DNA of 34,587 bases from an uncultured Bacteroides sp. (GTDB taxonomy: Bacteria > Bacteroidota > Bacteroidia > Bacteroidales > Bacteroidaceae): NCBI GenBank assembly GCA_944319875.1, contig CALUFR010000087.1, positions 1 to 34,587 on the forward strand, read 5' to 3'. Each line of letters starts with the position of its first letter. Position 1 is the first letter of the stretch. The notes under the pieces were generated by a model. That model searched no databases and had not been told where the DNA came from. It was given only the letters and a program-made list of their open reading frames with translations. A program made the translations under genes and the position numbers. Below are positions 1 to 8,671 of the stretch, in pieces.

Positions 1-1
1 A

Positions 2-1777
2 ATTGACCCACCCTTCTGGTATACAGGCATGCAGAACCCCGAGCTGCAGCTGATGGTCTATGGCGAAGGCATCGGCGACGCACGGGTAGCGGTGGACTAT
101 CCCGGCGTATCGGTGAGCAGCATCGTAAAACTGGAAAGCAACAACTACCTGCTGGTATACCTGAACCTGGACAAAGATGTGAAGCCCGGCAAGATGCAAC
201 TCACCTTCAGCCAGGGCAAGAAACAGACCATACAAGAATATGAGCTGAAAGCACGCGCCATGAAAGGCTGCGAGCACAAAGGGTTCGACGCTTCGGACGC
301 CCTCTACCTGCTGATGCCCGACCGTTTTGCCAACGGCAATCCGGACAACGACCAAGTGGAAGGCATGCTCGATGCCAAAGTGGACCGCAACGATCCGAAT
401 GCCCGCCACGGTGGCGACCTGGCCGGTATCGAGCAACATCTGGACTATTTCACCGACCTGGGCGTGACGGCCCTGTGGTTCACCCCCGTACTGGAAAACA
501 ACATGCAGGGCGGCAGCTACCACGGCTATGCCACGACAGACTACTACAAGGTAGACCCTCGCTTCGGCACCAACGAAGAATACCGCCAACTGATATCCAA
601 GGCACACCAACGTGGCATCAAAATTGTGATGGACATGATCTTCAACCATTGCGGTGTAGACCATGCATGGATCAAAGACATGCCTTCGAAGGACTGGTTC
701 AACCACTCCGACTTCCGGGAGAACTTCGTGCAGACGTCCTTCAAGCTGACGCCGCACGTGGATCCCTACACTTCGCAATATGACTTCGACCAGATGAACA
801 ACGGATGGTTCGTGCCCTCCATGCCCGACCTCAACCAAAAGAACCCGCACGTACTGAGATACCTCATCCAGAACAGTTTCTGGTGGATTGAGTTTGCCAA
901 CATCGACGGCATCCGCATGGACACCTATCCCTACGCCGACTACGACGCCATGAGCCGGTGGATGAAGGAACTGAACGAGGAATACCCCAACTACAACACC
1001 GTGGGCGAGACGTGGGTGACCGAACCCGCCTACACCGCCTGGTGGCAGAAGGACTCCAAACTGTCAGCCCCGAAGAACAGCAACCTGAAGACGGTGATGG
1101 ACTTCAGCTTCTATGACAAGATAAACATCGCCAAGAACGAGCAGACCGAGACTTGGTTCAAGGGACTGGACCGCGTGTACAACAACTTTGTCTACGACTA
1201 CCTCTACCCCAACCCCGCCAGTGTGCTGGCCTTTATTGAGAACCACGACACCGACCGCTTCCTGGGCGAAGGGCAGAACCTGCCCATGCTGAAGCAGGCC
1301 ACAACCCTGCTGCTCACCACCCGGCGCATTCCGCAGCTGTACTACGGCACGGAAATCATGATGAACGGCGTGAAGAGCAAGAGTGACGGCTACGTGCGCC
1401 GCGACTTCCCCGGCGGATGGGCCGGCGACAAGCAAAACGCCTTCACCACCGAAGGACGCACCGAGCTGCAAAACGAATGCTACAACTTCTACAAGACCCT
1501 CCTGAACTGGCGCAAGGGCAACGAGGTCATCGCCAAAGGCAGCATGACGCAGTTCATGGTGCAGCACGGTGTCTACGCCTACGCCCGCCAGTACAAAGGC
1601 AAGACGGTGTTCGTCCTGCTGAACGGCACGGACAGCGAAACCACCCTGCCGCTGAAATTCTACCGGGAAATCCTGAAGGACACGAAGCAAGGCAAGGACA
1701 TCCTCAGCGGCCGCACCATCAGCTTCACCGAAGACCTGAAGATGGCGCCGCGCGAATCGCTGGTCATCGAAATCTAA
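2..1777 (+). CDS. GH13 alpha-amylase/neopullulanase, SusA-like, 5' partial
   Basis: Hydrolyses alpha-glucans; relatives such as SusA act in the periplasm on maltooligosaccharides and pullulan. The frame is open to the left edge: codons before the first ATG (29) read IDPPFWYTG, which fits the N-terminal beta domain of this family, so the true start and signal peptide lie outside the window. Counting from the ATG at 29, the linker into the barrel contains LLMPDRFANGNPDND (about 94-108), then the GH13 catalytic triad: nucleophile Asp298 in GIRMDTY, acid/base Glu327 in GETWV, and Asp407 in ENHDTDRF. The C-terminal beta domain is complete. It is probably the last gene of an upstream operon, because a new promoter follows 18 bp after its stop. 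The exact substrate cannot be read from sequence. Confidence 0.93.
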   Translation: MDPPFWYTGMQNPELQLMVYGEGIGDARVAVDYPGVSVSSIVKLESNNYLLVYLNLDKDVKPGKMQLTFSQGKKQTIQEYELKARAMKGCEHKGFDASDALYLLMPDRFANGNPDNDQVEGMLDAKVDRNDPNARHGGDLAGIEQHLDYFTDLGVTALWFTPVLENNMQGGSYHGYATTDYYKVDPRFGTNEEYRQLISKAHQRGIKIVMDMIFNHCGVDHAWIKDMPSKDWFNHSDFRENFVQTSFKLTPHVDPYTSQYDFDQMNNGWFVPSMPDLNQKNPHVLRYLIQNSFWWIEFANIDGIRMDTYPYADYDAMSRWMKELNEEYPNYNTVGETWVTEPAYTAWWQKDSKLSAPKNSNLKTVMDFSFYDKINIAKNEQTETWFKGLDRVYNNFVYDYLYPNPASVLAFIENHDTDRFLGEGQNLPMLKQATTLLLTTRRIPQLYYGTEIMMNGVKSKSDGYVRRDFPGGWAGDKQNAFTTEGRTELQNECYNFYKTLLNWRKGNEVIAKGSMTQFMVQHGVYAYARQYKGKTVFVLLNGTDSETTLPLKFYREILKDTKQGKDILSGRTISFTEDLKMAPRESLVIEI

Positions 1778-1779
1778 CA

Positions 1780-1815
1780 TTTTTTTCATATTCATTTGGC
1801 GGAATATGAAAAAAA
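1780..1815. promoter_or_regulatory. 14-bp perfect inverted repeat around a -33 element
   Basis: TTTTTTTCATATTC (1780-1793) is the exact reverse complement of GAATATGAAAAAAA (1802-1815), with an 8-base loop. The loop holds the TTTG of the downstream promoter. It may be an operator, or an AT-rich terminator hairpin for the GH13 gene. Seen directly; the role is inferred. Confidence 0.6.
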
Positions 1816-1826
1816 CGCTATCTTTG
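1795..1826 (+). promoter_or_regulatory. Bacteroides-type promoter of the eight-gene envelope operon
   Basis: TTTG at 1795-1798, a 20-base spacer, then TATCTTTG at 1819-1826. This matches the Bacteroidetes primary sigma consensus (TTTG / TAnnTTTG) in both elements and spacing. Transcription would start near 1833, about 50 bases before the ATG at 1886. Confidence 0.75.
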
Positions 1827-1885
1827 CGAAAAGAAGCAAACTTACATTTGTTAGATTACCTGAAGACACACTTGAGCAAAGAGAC

Positions 1886-3271
1886 ATGAGTAGGGGCTAC
1901 AAAAATCACATATTATCAGCGATATGCGCGTTTGCACTATCATCTGCGTACATATCCGCCAACGCGCAAACCACTCGAGACGAACTGGATTCACTGGTTA
2001 ACAGTTTTAACACCCGTGTTTCCGAGGACATAATCGCCTTCGAGCAATATGCAGATTCCGTGAAGGACGCCTACAATGCCTATGTAGAAAAGGCGACCGC
2101 CGAATTCAACGTCTACAAGGACAATATCCGGCAAGTGTGGGGAGGCGACTCGGCCGTGGTCGATTCAAGATACGAATGGGTAGAATATGGCGACGACTTC
2201 CACTCGCGCTCCGTTGTCAACTTTGAGAAAGGCAACGCACGGGTGGAAGTGGCCGTCGACCCGGATGCCGACCCGGAAACCATCAACGAGAAACTGACGG
2301 AAGCCATATACCGGCTCATGACGAGCCGGGGAAGCACCTGTCCCTATCGGTCCCAAGTGGACCAATCCACGCCCATCACGCAAAACCCGGTCATGGACGG
2401 ACTGCTGAACCTGTCCGACTACAACATCGACCCGACCGCAGAGAGCGACGCAAACTCTCAAAGGCGGACAACCGTCCAGAAAAAGGCGCCTCCCCAACCT
2501 GTGGTCAGAGGAAGCGAGCTGAACCTCCCGGAGAAGAAGAAGACAGCGCCCAAGCAACCCAAGAAAGGCAAGACGCTGGCCCGCAAGAGGCTGGACGAAC
2601 AGGAAAAGCTGAGGAAAGAAAAAGAAGCCATCGCCTATCAAGTGGCCTTGCAAAGCACCAAATCCGTCGAGCAAGTGACCGGCAGGGATGGAAACCGGCG
2701 CAAGGTCGTTTACATCCAAATGCCACTGGTCCGCGACAATCTATCCAAATCGGCCGCTCTGTATAAAGACATCGTGAAGAAATACAGCGAACGCTTCCAG
2801 ATTGAACAGCCGCTGATTTATGCCGTCATCGAACAAGAGTCCGCTTTCAACCCACAAGCCACCAGCCACGTGCCGGCATACGGCCTGATGCAGCTGGTTC
2901 CCACATCCGGCGGTGTAGATGCCTATAAATATGTGTATGGAGTGGAAAAGGTTCCTACCCGAAGCTATCTGTTCGTTCCCGACCAAAATATCGAATTAGG
3001 GACGGCCTATCTACGCATCTTGTACAACCAGTTCGAACGTGTCAGAGACGCACGTTGCCGAAGGTTGTGCGTCATAGCCAGCTACAATACCGGTGCGGGA
3101 AACGTGAGCCGGGCCTTTATCGGAACGACACAACTGAGCAATGCCTACAGTGCAATCAACAAGCTCAATTACAACCAGCTTTATCAGCATCTGACTCAAA
3201 AACTGAGTACCTCCGAAGCTCGCAATTATGTGAAGGGTGTCACCAAAAGAAGAGAAAAATACATCAAATAA
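1886..3271 (+). CDS. MltC-like membrane-bound lytic transglycosylase
   Basis: Cleaves peptidoglycan glycan strands between MurNAc and GlcNAc, forming 1,6-anhydroMurNAc, in the periplasm. A reading frame extends upstream to a TTG at 1796, but that lies inside the promoter; the ATG at 1886 begins a clear signal peptide (residues 1-28, ending SANAQ), giving 461 residues. Residues about 90-155 (YEWVEYGDDFHSRSVVNFE onward) resemble the N-terminal domain of E. coli MltC. A Lys/Arg/Pro-rich linker follows (about 195-250). The C-terminal SLT domain (about 300-455) has VIEQESAFNP with probable catalytic Glu318, then AYGLMQLVP and ASYNTGAGNV. Unlike E. coli MltC there is no lipobox, so it is probably soluble or held by partners. 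First gene of the operon, 29 bp before the next; it could open the cell wall for a trans-envelope assembly (inference). Confidence 0.88.
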   Translation: MSRGYKNHILSAICAFALSSAYISANAQTTRDELDSLVNSFNTRVSEDIIAFEQYADSVKDAYNAYVEKATAEFNVYKDNIRQVWGGDSAVVDSRYEWVEYGDDFHSRSVVNFEKGNARVEVAVDPDADPETINEKLTEAIYRLMTSRGSTCPYRSQVDQSTPITQNPVMDGLLNLSDYNIDPTAESDANSQRRTTVQKKAPPQPVVRGSELNLPEKKKTAPKQPKKGKTLARKRLDEQEKLRKEKEAIAYQVALQSTKSVEQVTGRDGNRRKVVYIQMPLVRDNLSKSAALYKDIVKKYSERFQIEQPLIYAVIEQESAFNPQATSHVPAYGLMQLVPTSGGVDAYKYVYGVEKVPTRSYLFVPDQNIELGTAYLRILYNQFERVRDARCRRLCVIASYNTGAGNVSRAFIGTTQLSNAYSAINKLNYNQLYQHLTQKLSTSEARNYVKGVTKRREKYIK

Positions 3272-3300
3272 TAGTGCTAACCTTAATATAAAGAGTGTTT

Positions 3301-5013
3301 ATGTTTTGCCCTGAATGTGGAAATCAATTAGATAATGACATGCTTTTCTGTCCGGAATGCGGAACGAAAGTGGAACAGGTGTCCGCCAAAGACGCGGACT
3401 CCCCGATATTAGCAAAAGGCATCTTGTTTACACACATTCCTCGCCTGGCCCGGAAACTGTCAGTCAGTCCGCAAGATATTACCTCCCTTTTAGAGTCCTT
3501 CATCCGTCTCAAGGCAGAACAGGGATTTCTCTACCGGCTGGCAGACGCCGGTGCCGAGTCCAAAGGTCTCTTCAGCAGACGAAGGAGCCTCGCCCAGGAC
3601 GCTCCCTGGCATGAATACGCCGACCTGCTCAAACAAATTCACGACGAGGAGACGCGGAAGCAGGAAGAGCCGTCGACATTCCTGTTCATCATTGGCGGAG
3701 AAGACATCATCCCCATGCCGGCTATTCCCCATTACCTGGGAGACGAAGCCTGCGACGCGGATAAGAAAATAGATACGGACTTACTATACGCCTATCCGTA
3801 TGGTCCCCGGATGAATGACGCCATCTGCTCCGGGCAGTTGTTTTTCTATGACGCCCTGTTTTATGTGGGCAGACTGCCGCTGGCGACCGACGCCGTATTC
3901 CAAGACCTTGCGGGCTACCTGCAGCGGGTGATTGAAAATCCTGTCGTCACCGTTGACACGGGCTACGGGCAATGCGACCCGCACTGGAAGAAGGTGACCG
4001 CCAAGGTGACAAGCCGGATCAGGGGCGAGGAACTGCTCCCGGATTATCATCCGATACCGGAAGAGCTGTCATACGACCGGCTGTTCCTGACGCCTGAAGT
4101 GGATCCAAAAGTAATCGGACAAGTATTTAATCCCGACGCACAACTGCTCTTCTTCAACCTGCACGGCGGCGCAGCCAAAGAAACTTCCTATTTCCTGGGA
4201 CAGTCGGTAAAAGACGAAGAAGACTGGAGAATTGCCATTTTCCCGGCGGTCGTCGCGGCTTGCAGGCAACCCAATGTCATTGTCACGGAGGCTTGTTACG
4301 GAGCCCGATTCATCGGATTCGACAAAGCGCACAGCATGCTGCTGAGCGCCATGGCGGCCAATACGCTCATCTATCTGGGCGCGTCGCGGGTGGCATACGG
4401 CAAGCCGGATCCACGCGACCCGAACAGTCCGGTTCAAATGAGCAACGCGGACATCCTTACGGGAGAATTTGTGAACCACATGCTGGACGGCTTTCCGGCC
4501 GGAGCCGCCTTGTTCGAAGCACGAAGATGCCTGCACCAGGCTTCGGAAATAGGGCCGGTAGAGTCGACCACGCTGGTGGAGTTCAACCTGTTCGGAGACC
4601 CGACGCTGTTTATCATGCTTCCCCAAACAGAGAAGGCCGCCGCGCCTGCCGCCAAATCCAACATCGGAACCCTGTGCAGCCCGACAACGGAATCCTGCAA
4701 GCTGGAGCGTGTCTCCATCCCGACAGAGGAAGCTCCCCGACCGATGTCTTTGCTGGCTCAAGTCAGGGCACAGGTGGATGCGAACATCGCGGAAATCCAA
4801 TCGAAGATTAGCGAACAGCTTTACAAAGAATGGGGCATCAGTCCCAGAAAGCCTGTCTGCATGAGCCGGACCACCAGCCTGAACGGACAGAAAGGATATG
4901 AAGTCCAATACGACTTAGACGATCGGAAAAAGGCACCGGAAGGCTTTTACAACCGCCTGAGCGTGTCGTCCGACATGAACGGCCGGATAAGAAGCGTCAG
5001 AGTAACCAAATAA
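3301..5013 (+). CDS. Zinc-ribbon protein with gingipain-like (C25, clan CD) cysteine peptidase domain
   Basis: No signal peptide, so predicted cytoplasmic, unlike secreted gingipains. The ATG at 3301 is chosen over a GTG two codons upstream because it starts directly at the zinc ribbon: Cys3, Cys6, Cys17 and Cys20 in two CPEC knuckles. Residues about 120-440 have the layout of peptidase family C25: FLFIIGGEDIIPMP, a VGRLPLATDAVFQDL strand-helix, an LHGG motif with candidate catalytic His288, then TEACYGA with candidate nucleophile Cys332, and the family's closing ILTGEFVNHMLDG and EFNLFGDPTLF blocks. The last ~130 residues contain a helical stretch and a small beta-rich end with no family I recognise. 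Second gene of the operon. Its substrate is unknown; fusion to a zinc ribbon like those on two operon neighbours suggests it docks on the same partner or responds to the same signal (inference). Confidence 0.75.
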   Translation: MFCPECGNQLDNDMLFCPECGTKVEQVSAKDADSPILAKGILFTHIPRLARKLSVSPQDITSLLESFIRLKAEQGFLYRLADAGAESKGLFSRRRSLAQDAPWHEYADLLKQIHDEETRKQEEPSTFLFIIGGEDIIPMPAIPHYLGDEACDADKKIDTDLLYAYPYGPRMNDAICSGQLFFYDALFYVGRLPLATDAVFQDLAGYLQRVIENPVVTVDTGYGQCDPHWKKVTAKVTSRIRGEELLPDYHPIPEELSYDRLFLTPEVDPKVIGQVFNPDAQLLFFNLHGGAAKETSYFLGQSVKDEEDWRIAIFPAVVAACRQPNVIVTEACYGARFIGFDKAHSMLLSAMAANTLIYLGASRVAYGKPDPRDPNSPVQMSNADILTGEFVNHMLDGFPAGAALFEARRCLHQASEIGPVESTTLVEFNLFGDPTLFIMLPQTEKAAAPAAKSNIGTLCSPTTESCKLERVSIPTEEAPRPMSLLAQVRAQVDANIAEIQSKISEQLYKEWGISPRKPVCMSRTTSLNGQKGYEVQYDLDDRKKAPEGFYNRLSVSSDMNGRIRSVRVTK

Positions 5014-5042
5014 TAAATGTGTAATAACAAAAAACGATAGAT

Positions 5043-7196
5043 ATGAACTGTGCTAAATGTGGAGCTCCGCTAAAACCAGGAGCCAAGTTTTGTGTAAAGT
5101 GCGGAACTAAAGTTTCCGTAAGTACACCCGAGGCAACGCCTACCCAACAGCAGCCGACAGAAGCCCCACAGGCTACCAAGAATGAGAAAACGGATATCAT
5201 CGTGACAAACCAACGCATTCTCTGGAATATCACGCCCGGCCAGGTGGCGCGTGTCATCACCGAGCAGGAGATGGCAACCTATAAAGACGTGGAGGGCATT
5301 ATCATAGCCGAGGGCACAACCGCCTTTATCCGCGCCAACGGGGCGACGGTGGCAAGCATCAGCGGCGGCTCTTATGACTTTCAGTCCAAACGGAGCGCGA
5401 TAAGCGACGCGGCGAGTCAAGTTTCAACGACCATCAGCAACGCCTGGCAGGTGATCATCAATTTATTCAAGAGCCGACGGAAGCAGCTGGAAGACCAGTC
5501 CGAAGAAGCGGCCAAGGTGGAAATGCACGCCAAGCAGCAAAGAGAAATCTTCGCACAAGCCAAAGCGGGCGCTTCGTTCTCGATTGTAGTCCTGCTGGAC
5601 AGAGCTTTCCCGATGCTGATCGGAGCCAAACAAGAGCATCCGGACGATTACAAGGACTTCAAGCCCATGCTTATTCATACGGCACATCATGACATGAACA
5701 TGGGACTGAACGCTTATTTCCGGATAAAGGAACAGGAAAAGTTCATCCTGCATTACCTGGTAGACAAGCAAATCCTGAACACGGCCATCCTGATTGATGA
5801 AATAGCCGAAACGGTGAGAACGACCCTTCAGGAAGTTCTGTACGACCAGTCGATCACGACCAACCGGATACCGAAGGAGTTATTGCCGGCCATCAAAGAG
5901 CAACTGAACAAGGCGGCCGAAGAAGCCTTCTGGGGACTGGAAATCGTGCGTATCGTCGAAATTTCGGCAGACAATGAGGATATACAGAGATTCAACGAGC
6001 TGAGCCACGAGATGTATCTCTCCGAACAGGAGCTGGATTATCTCCGCCGCACGAACGACTTCAAGAACCGTCTGGCCGACCTGAACAACAGCCAGCAGAT
6101 CCACACGGCACGCACGGCCGTCGAATTGCAACAGCGACTGAATGAAATCAACAGAGACCGGTTGCTGACCGAGGACGAGATGGACAAGTTTGTCCGGCTG
6201 CTCGAGAACGAACGTCTGCTCCGCGAGGCACGTACCAAGGAAGAACGGGAAGCCGCCCTGGCCGAAATGGAAAGGACCCGGCTGCTGCGTGAGGACGATC
6301 TGGCAGAAATCAGAGCCCTGAGCGAGCAGCATGCCTACCAGCGCGGCATGGCACTGCGACTGGCGCAACTCAAAGACAGCATAGAGTTCGAGCGTCTGCG
6401 CATGCAGGGGGCGAATGAAATGATGGTGGAAAAAGCCAAGACGGAACTTCACATCCAGCAAATGCTGGCTGATCAGACCGCGGCAAACAGACAACGGGAT
6501 GCTGATTTTGACTACCAGCAACGCAAACGGGACGCTGACCTGCAGTTTGAACAACGCAAACGCGAACATGACCTGGAGATGGAAGAAGACAGGCAGCAGC
6601 AGGAAAGGCTCATGCAAATTCTGCAAGCCCGGGAGACCGGCAAAGAAAACGAACGGAGGCACCAAGCTGACATGCAGGCGCAGCAATTCGCACACGACGA
6701 GAACATGGCCAACATCCAAAGCAACCTGACGCCCGAACAGATACTGGCCATGAGCGGTGGGGATGTCGCTTTGGAATTCGCCCGCTCCTACACGGCACGC
6801 AGCAACGCGGATGTGGAAAGAGCCGCCGGTGAACGCCTGAACGAAGAACAGCGTAGAAATCAGGAAATGATGTATCAACTGATGAACCGCATGCTGGACA
6901 ACCAGGCAAACCAGACAAATCTTCAGTCGCAACAGGCCTTCTATCAGCAACAAAGGGCGGACAATGCCTACAACCAGTCCTTGAACTACACCACAAGGCA
7001 AGGATATGGCCCCGGCCAACCGGTAAATCCAGCCGCACAGCAGACACAAGCGGCACCGGCAGCACCCGCTCCCAAAGCGGAGGAGCCAAGCGCAACGCAG
7101 AAATCGGCAGGAGAAGAAAAGACGTTTTGTCCGAGTTGCGGCGCCGCCATAAGCAAAGGCACCCAGTTCTGTCCTGAGTGCGGTGAACAATTGTAA
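5043..7196 (+). CDS. SPFH/band-7 domain protein with zinc ribbons at both ends
   Basis: A 717-residue cytoplasmic scaffold-type protein. An N-terminal zinc ribbon uses Cys3, Cys6, Cys17, Cys20; the C-terminal one uses Cys696, Cys699, Cys710, Cys713. Between them: a beta-rich segment (about 50-115, with ILWNITPGQVARVI) and an SPFH-like region to about 310, similar in order to B. subtilis YdjI, which also ends in a zinc ribbon. A long charged coiled coil rich in Glu/Arg/Gln follows (about 325-580, including the repeated QQRKRDADLQFEQRKREHDL block). A Gln/Asn-rich then Pro/Ala-rich linker (about 615-690) leads to the last ribbon. SPFH proteins form oligomeric rings or cages on membranes; no transmembrane helix is visible, so membrane contact would come from partners such as the zinc-ribbon/TM protein at 7602. 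Genes on both sides are 28-29 bp away. Confidence 0.82.
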   Translation: MNCAKCGAPLKPGAKFCVKCGTKVSVSTPEATPTQQQPTEAPQATKNEKTDIIVTNQRILWNITPGQVARVITEQEMATYKDVEGIIIAEGTTAFIRANGATVASISGGSYDFQSKRSAISDAASQVSTTISNAWQVIINLFKSRRKQLEDQSEEAAKVEMHAKQQREIFAQAKAGASFSIVVLLDRAFPMLIGAKQEHPDDYKDFKPMLIHTAHHDMNMGLNAYFRIKEQEKFILHYLVDKQILNTAILIDEIAETVRTTLQEVLYDQSITTNRIPKELLPAIKEQLNKAAEEAFWGLEIVRIVEISADNEDIQRFNELSHEMYLSEQELDYLRRTNDFKNRLADLNNSQQIHTARTAVELQQRLNEINRDRLLTEDEMDKFVRLLENERLLREARTKEEREAALAEMERTRLLREDDLAEIRALSEQHAYQRGMALRLAQLKDSIEFERLRMQGANEMMVEKAKTELHIQQMLADQTAANRQRDADFDYQQRKRDADLQFEQRKREHDLEMEEDRQQQERLMQILQARETGKENERRHQADMQAQQFAHDENMANIQSNLTPEQILAMSGGDVALEFARSYTARSNADVERAAGERLNEEQRRNQEMMYQLMNRMLDNQANQTNLQSQQAFYQQQRADNAYNQSLNYTTRQGYGPGQPVNPAAQQTQAAPAAPAPKAEEPSATQKSAGEEKTFCPSCGAAISKGTQFCPECGEQL

Positions 7197-7224
7197 GAGT
7201 CCCTATCACTAAACTGAACACAAA

Positions 7225-7605
7225 ATGGATACCTATGCAGGCCATATTGAATATAAGCTGACCGGGCAGGAGTCGAAATCCGAAGGCTTTACAGCTACGC
7301 TGATCACACCGGACGGAACGTCATACAGACTATACCGGAAAGGAGCTTTTGAGCTAAACGACAGCTTCTTCAAGCAGTTTGATCAACAGGAAGTGGAGGT
7401 CAACGGAGAACTGGAGGATACAGGGTTTATCTGCGTGTCGTCCGTCCAACCGTCCGAAGGAGAGCTTATCCAAGTGCCGGAACTTCCCCCGCTTCCAACT
7501 GAATTGGTCTTCCCGCCGAAAGAAGAACCGGAGAAAGCCAAGCCGGCACCCACTCTGAAAAAGAAGAAGAAAAGTAAGCATAACACTAAAAGAAAAAAGA
7601 AATGA
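7225..7605 (+). CDS. Small hypothetical protein with Lys-rich tail
   Basis: 126 residues, no signal peptide or membrane helix. Residues 1-75 are beta-rich, with alternating hydrophobic residues and the end DTGFICVSSV, and could be a small OB-like or beta-barrel fold, though I do not recognise a family. A proline-rich stretch (about 85-110) leads to a C-terminal tail that is almost all Lys/Arg (about 111-126). The tail could contact nucleic acid or acidic membrane lipids (inference). Its stop overlaps the next start (ATGA at 7602-7605), so translation of the two is probably coupled. Conserved placement between the two zinc-ribbon genes suggests it belongs to the same complex. Confidence 0.7.
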   Translation: MDTYAGHIEYKLTGQESKSEGFTATLITPDGTSYRLYRKGAFELNDSFFKQFDQQEVEVNGELEDTGFICVSSVQPSEGELIQVPELPPLPTELVFPPKEEPEKAKPAPTLKKKKKSKHNTKRKKK

Positions 7606-8624
7606 ATACGAATAATTTTTGTCCGTCGTGTGGAGAACCGGTCACCGCGGATATGAAAACATGTCCCAACTGCGGAGAAATGCTGGTAGACGAAGCTCCG
7701 GCACAAACTCCTGAAAACGCCGCGCTGAAAAAGGCGAAAGCCGTATTGGAAGAAACTGAAGCCTCGAAAGACGGCATCCAGGTGGGCAGCAGAAGCAATG
7801 TAGTGGGCGACATCATGGGGCGCAAAATAGAGACCCAATCCATGACCGAGAATACCCACACGCATGTGGAGGCCAATACGACGAACAGTGTCAACACCTC
7901 CAATGTGGACAACTCGCAGAAAGTGGTCAACTCCAACACGAATAATGTCACCTATAACATTATTTACCAGAATGCCGGACAGGGAGGCCCACAGATGCCG
8001 AACCAAGGACCGGGCATACCCGGTTTTAATGCGGCACAGCCCCAACCGGCTAACCCAACGCCGCAAACAGCTCCGAACACGGAGAGTCCGAAAGGTATCG
8101 GCGCGATAGCCGGCGGACAGGGAGACCAACCCAAAACAGGAGGAAGTTCCGGCGGCAACATGAAGACAATCATCGCCGTCTGCGTGGGACTGGTAGTGGC
8201 CGTCGGCCTGTTCCTCGTGTTGAGAACACCGGGAGAGACCACGACTCCCCCACAGGAAAATACGCCTCAGGAGGAAGTGACCGGAAAGCGTGCGACAGAG
8301 CGTCCGGCAGCCAAACCGGAAGCAACCTACGAAGAAAGCGCTCCGGAAGTGAGAACCGCTCCTGCGAGGACAAAGAAAGCGGCTGCTCCCGCTCAAAAGG
8401 CGACCGACGCCAACTATGAGAAAGGGATGAAGGCCTACCAATCCAAAGACGGATTGGAAGCCGTCAAATGCTTCAAATCGTCGGGAAGCGCCGAGGCAAA
8501 CTACATGCTGGGCGTCATCTACGAGCAAGGATGCGGAAATGTTTCGGCCAACGCCATGATGGCCCGGAAGTACTTCAAGACGGCGGCTAAAATGGGAAGC
8601 GAGGCAGCCAAGGCTAAGCTCTGA
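7602..8624 (+). CDS. Zinc-ribbon, single-pass membrane protein with Sel1-like repeats
   Basis: 340 residues in four parts. (a) N-terminal zinc ribbon, Cys7, Cys10, Cys21, Cys24. (b) An Asn/Thr/Val-rich segment (about 85-125) with repeated NTTNSVNTSNVDN-like stretches, then a Pro/Gln/Gly-rich linker. (c) One membrane helix at residues 187-207 (MKTIIAVCVGLVVAVGLFLV). (d) After a Pro/Glu/Ala-rich stalk, one to two Sel1/TPR-like repeats at about 268-340 (ANYMLGVIYEQG, ARKYFKTAAKMG). With no signal peptide, the zinc ribbon would be cytoplasmic and the Sel1 part periplasmic, making this the likely bridge between the cytosolic SPFH/peptidase proteins and the exported CsgG/LPP20 proteins (inference). 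Start codon overlaps the previous stop. Confidence 0.78.
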   Translation: MNTNNFCPSCGEPVTADMKTCPNCGEMLVDEAPAQTPENAALKKAKAVLEETEASKDGIQVGSRSNVVGDIMGRKIETQSMTENTHTHVEANTTNSVNTSNVDNSQKVVNSNTNNVTYNIIYQNAGQGGPQMPNQGPGIPGFNAAQPQPANPTPQTAPNTESPKGIGAIAGGQGDQPKTGGSSGGNMKTIIAVCVGLVVAVGLFLVLRTPGETTTPPQENTPQEEVTGKRATERPAAKPEATYEESAPEVRTAPARTKKAAAPAQKATDANYEKGMKAYQSKDGLEAVKCFKSSGSAEANYMLGVIYEQGCGNVSANAMMARKYFKTAAKMGSEAAKAKL

Positions 8625-8671
8625 CAACGCATCTACATATAGATTTCATAACACCTAATTAATACTTTAAA

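Noticed and set aside
1796..1885. TTG start at 1796 giving a 491-residue transglycosylase
   Set aside because: It lies within the promoter, and the ATG at 1886 starts a clean signal peptide.
3295..3300. GTG start two codons before the zinc-ribbon peptidase ATG
   Set aside because: The ATG at 3301 directly precedes the first zinc ligand, as in the sister zinc-ribbon genes.
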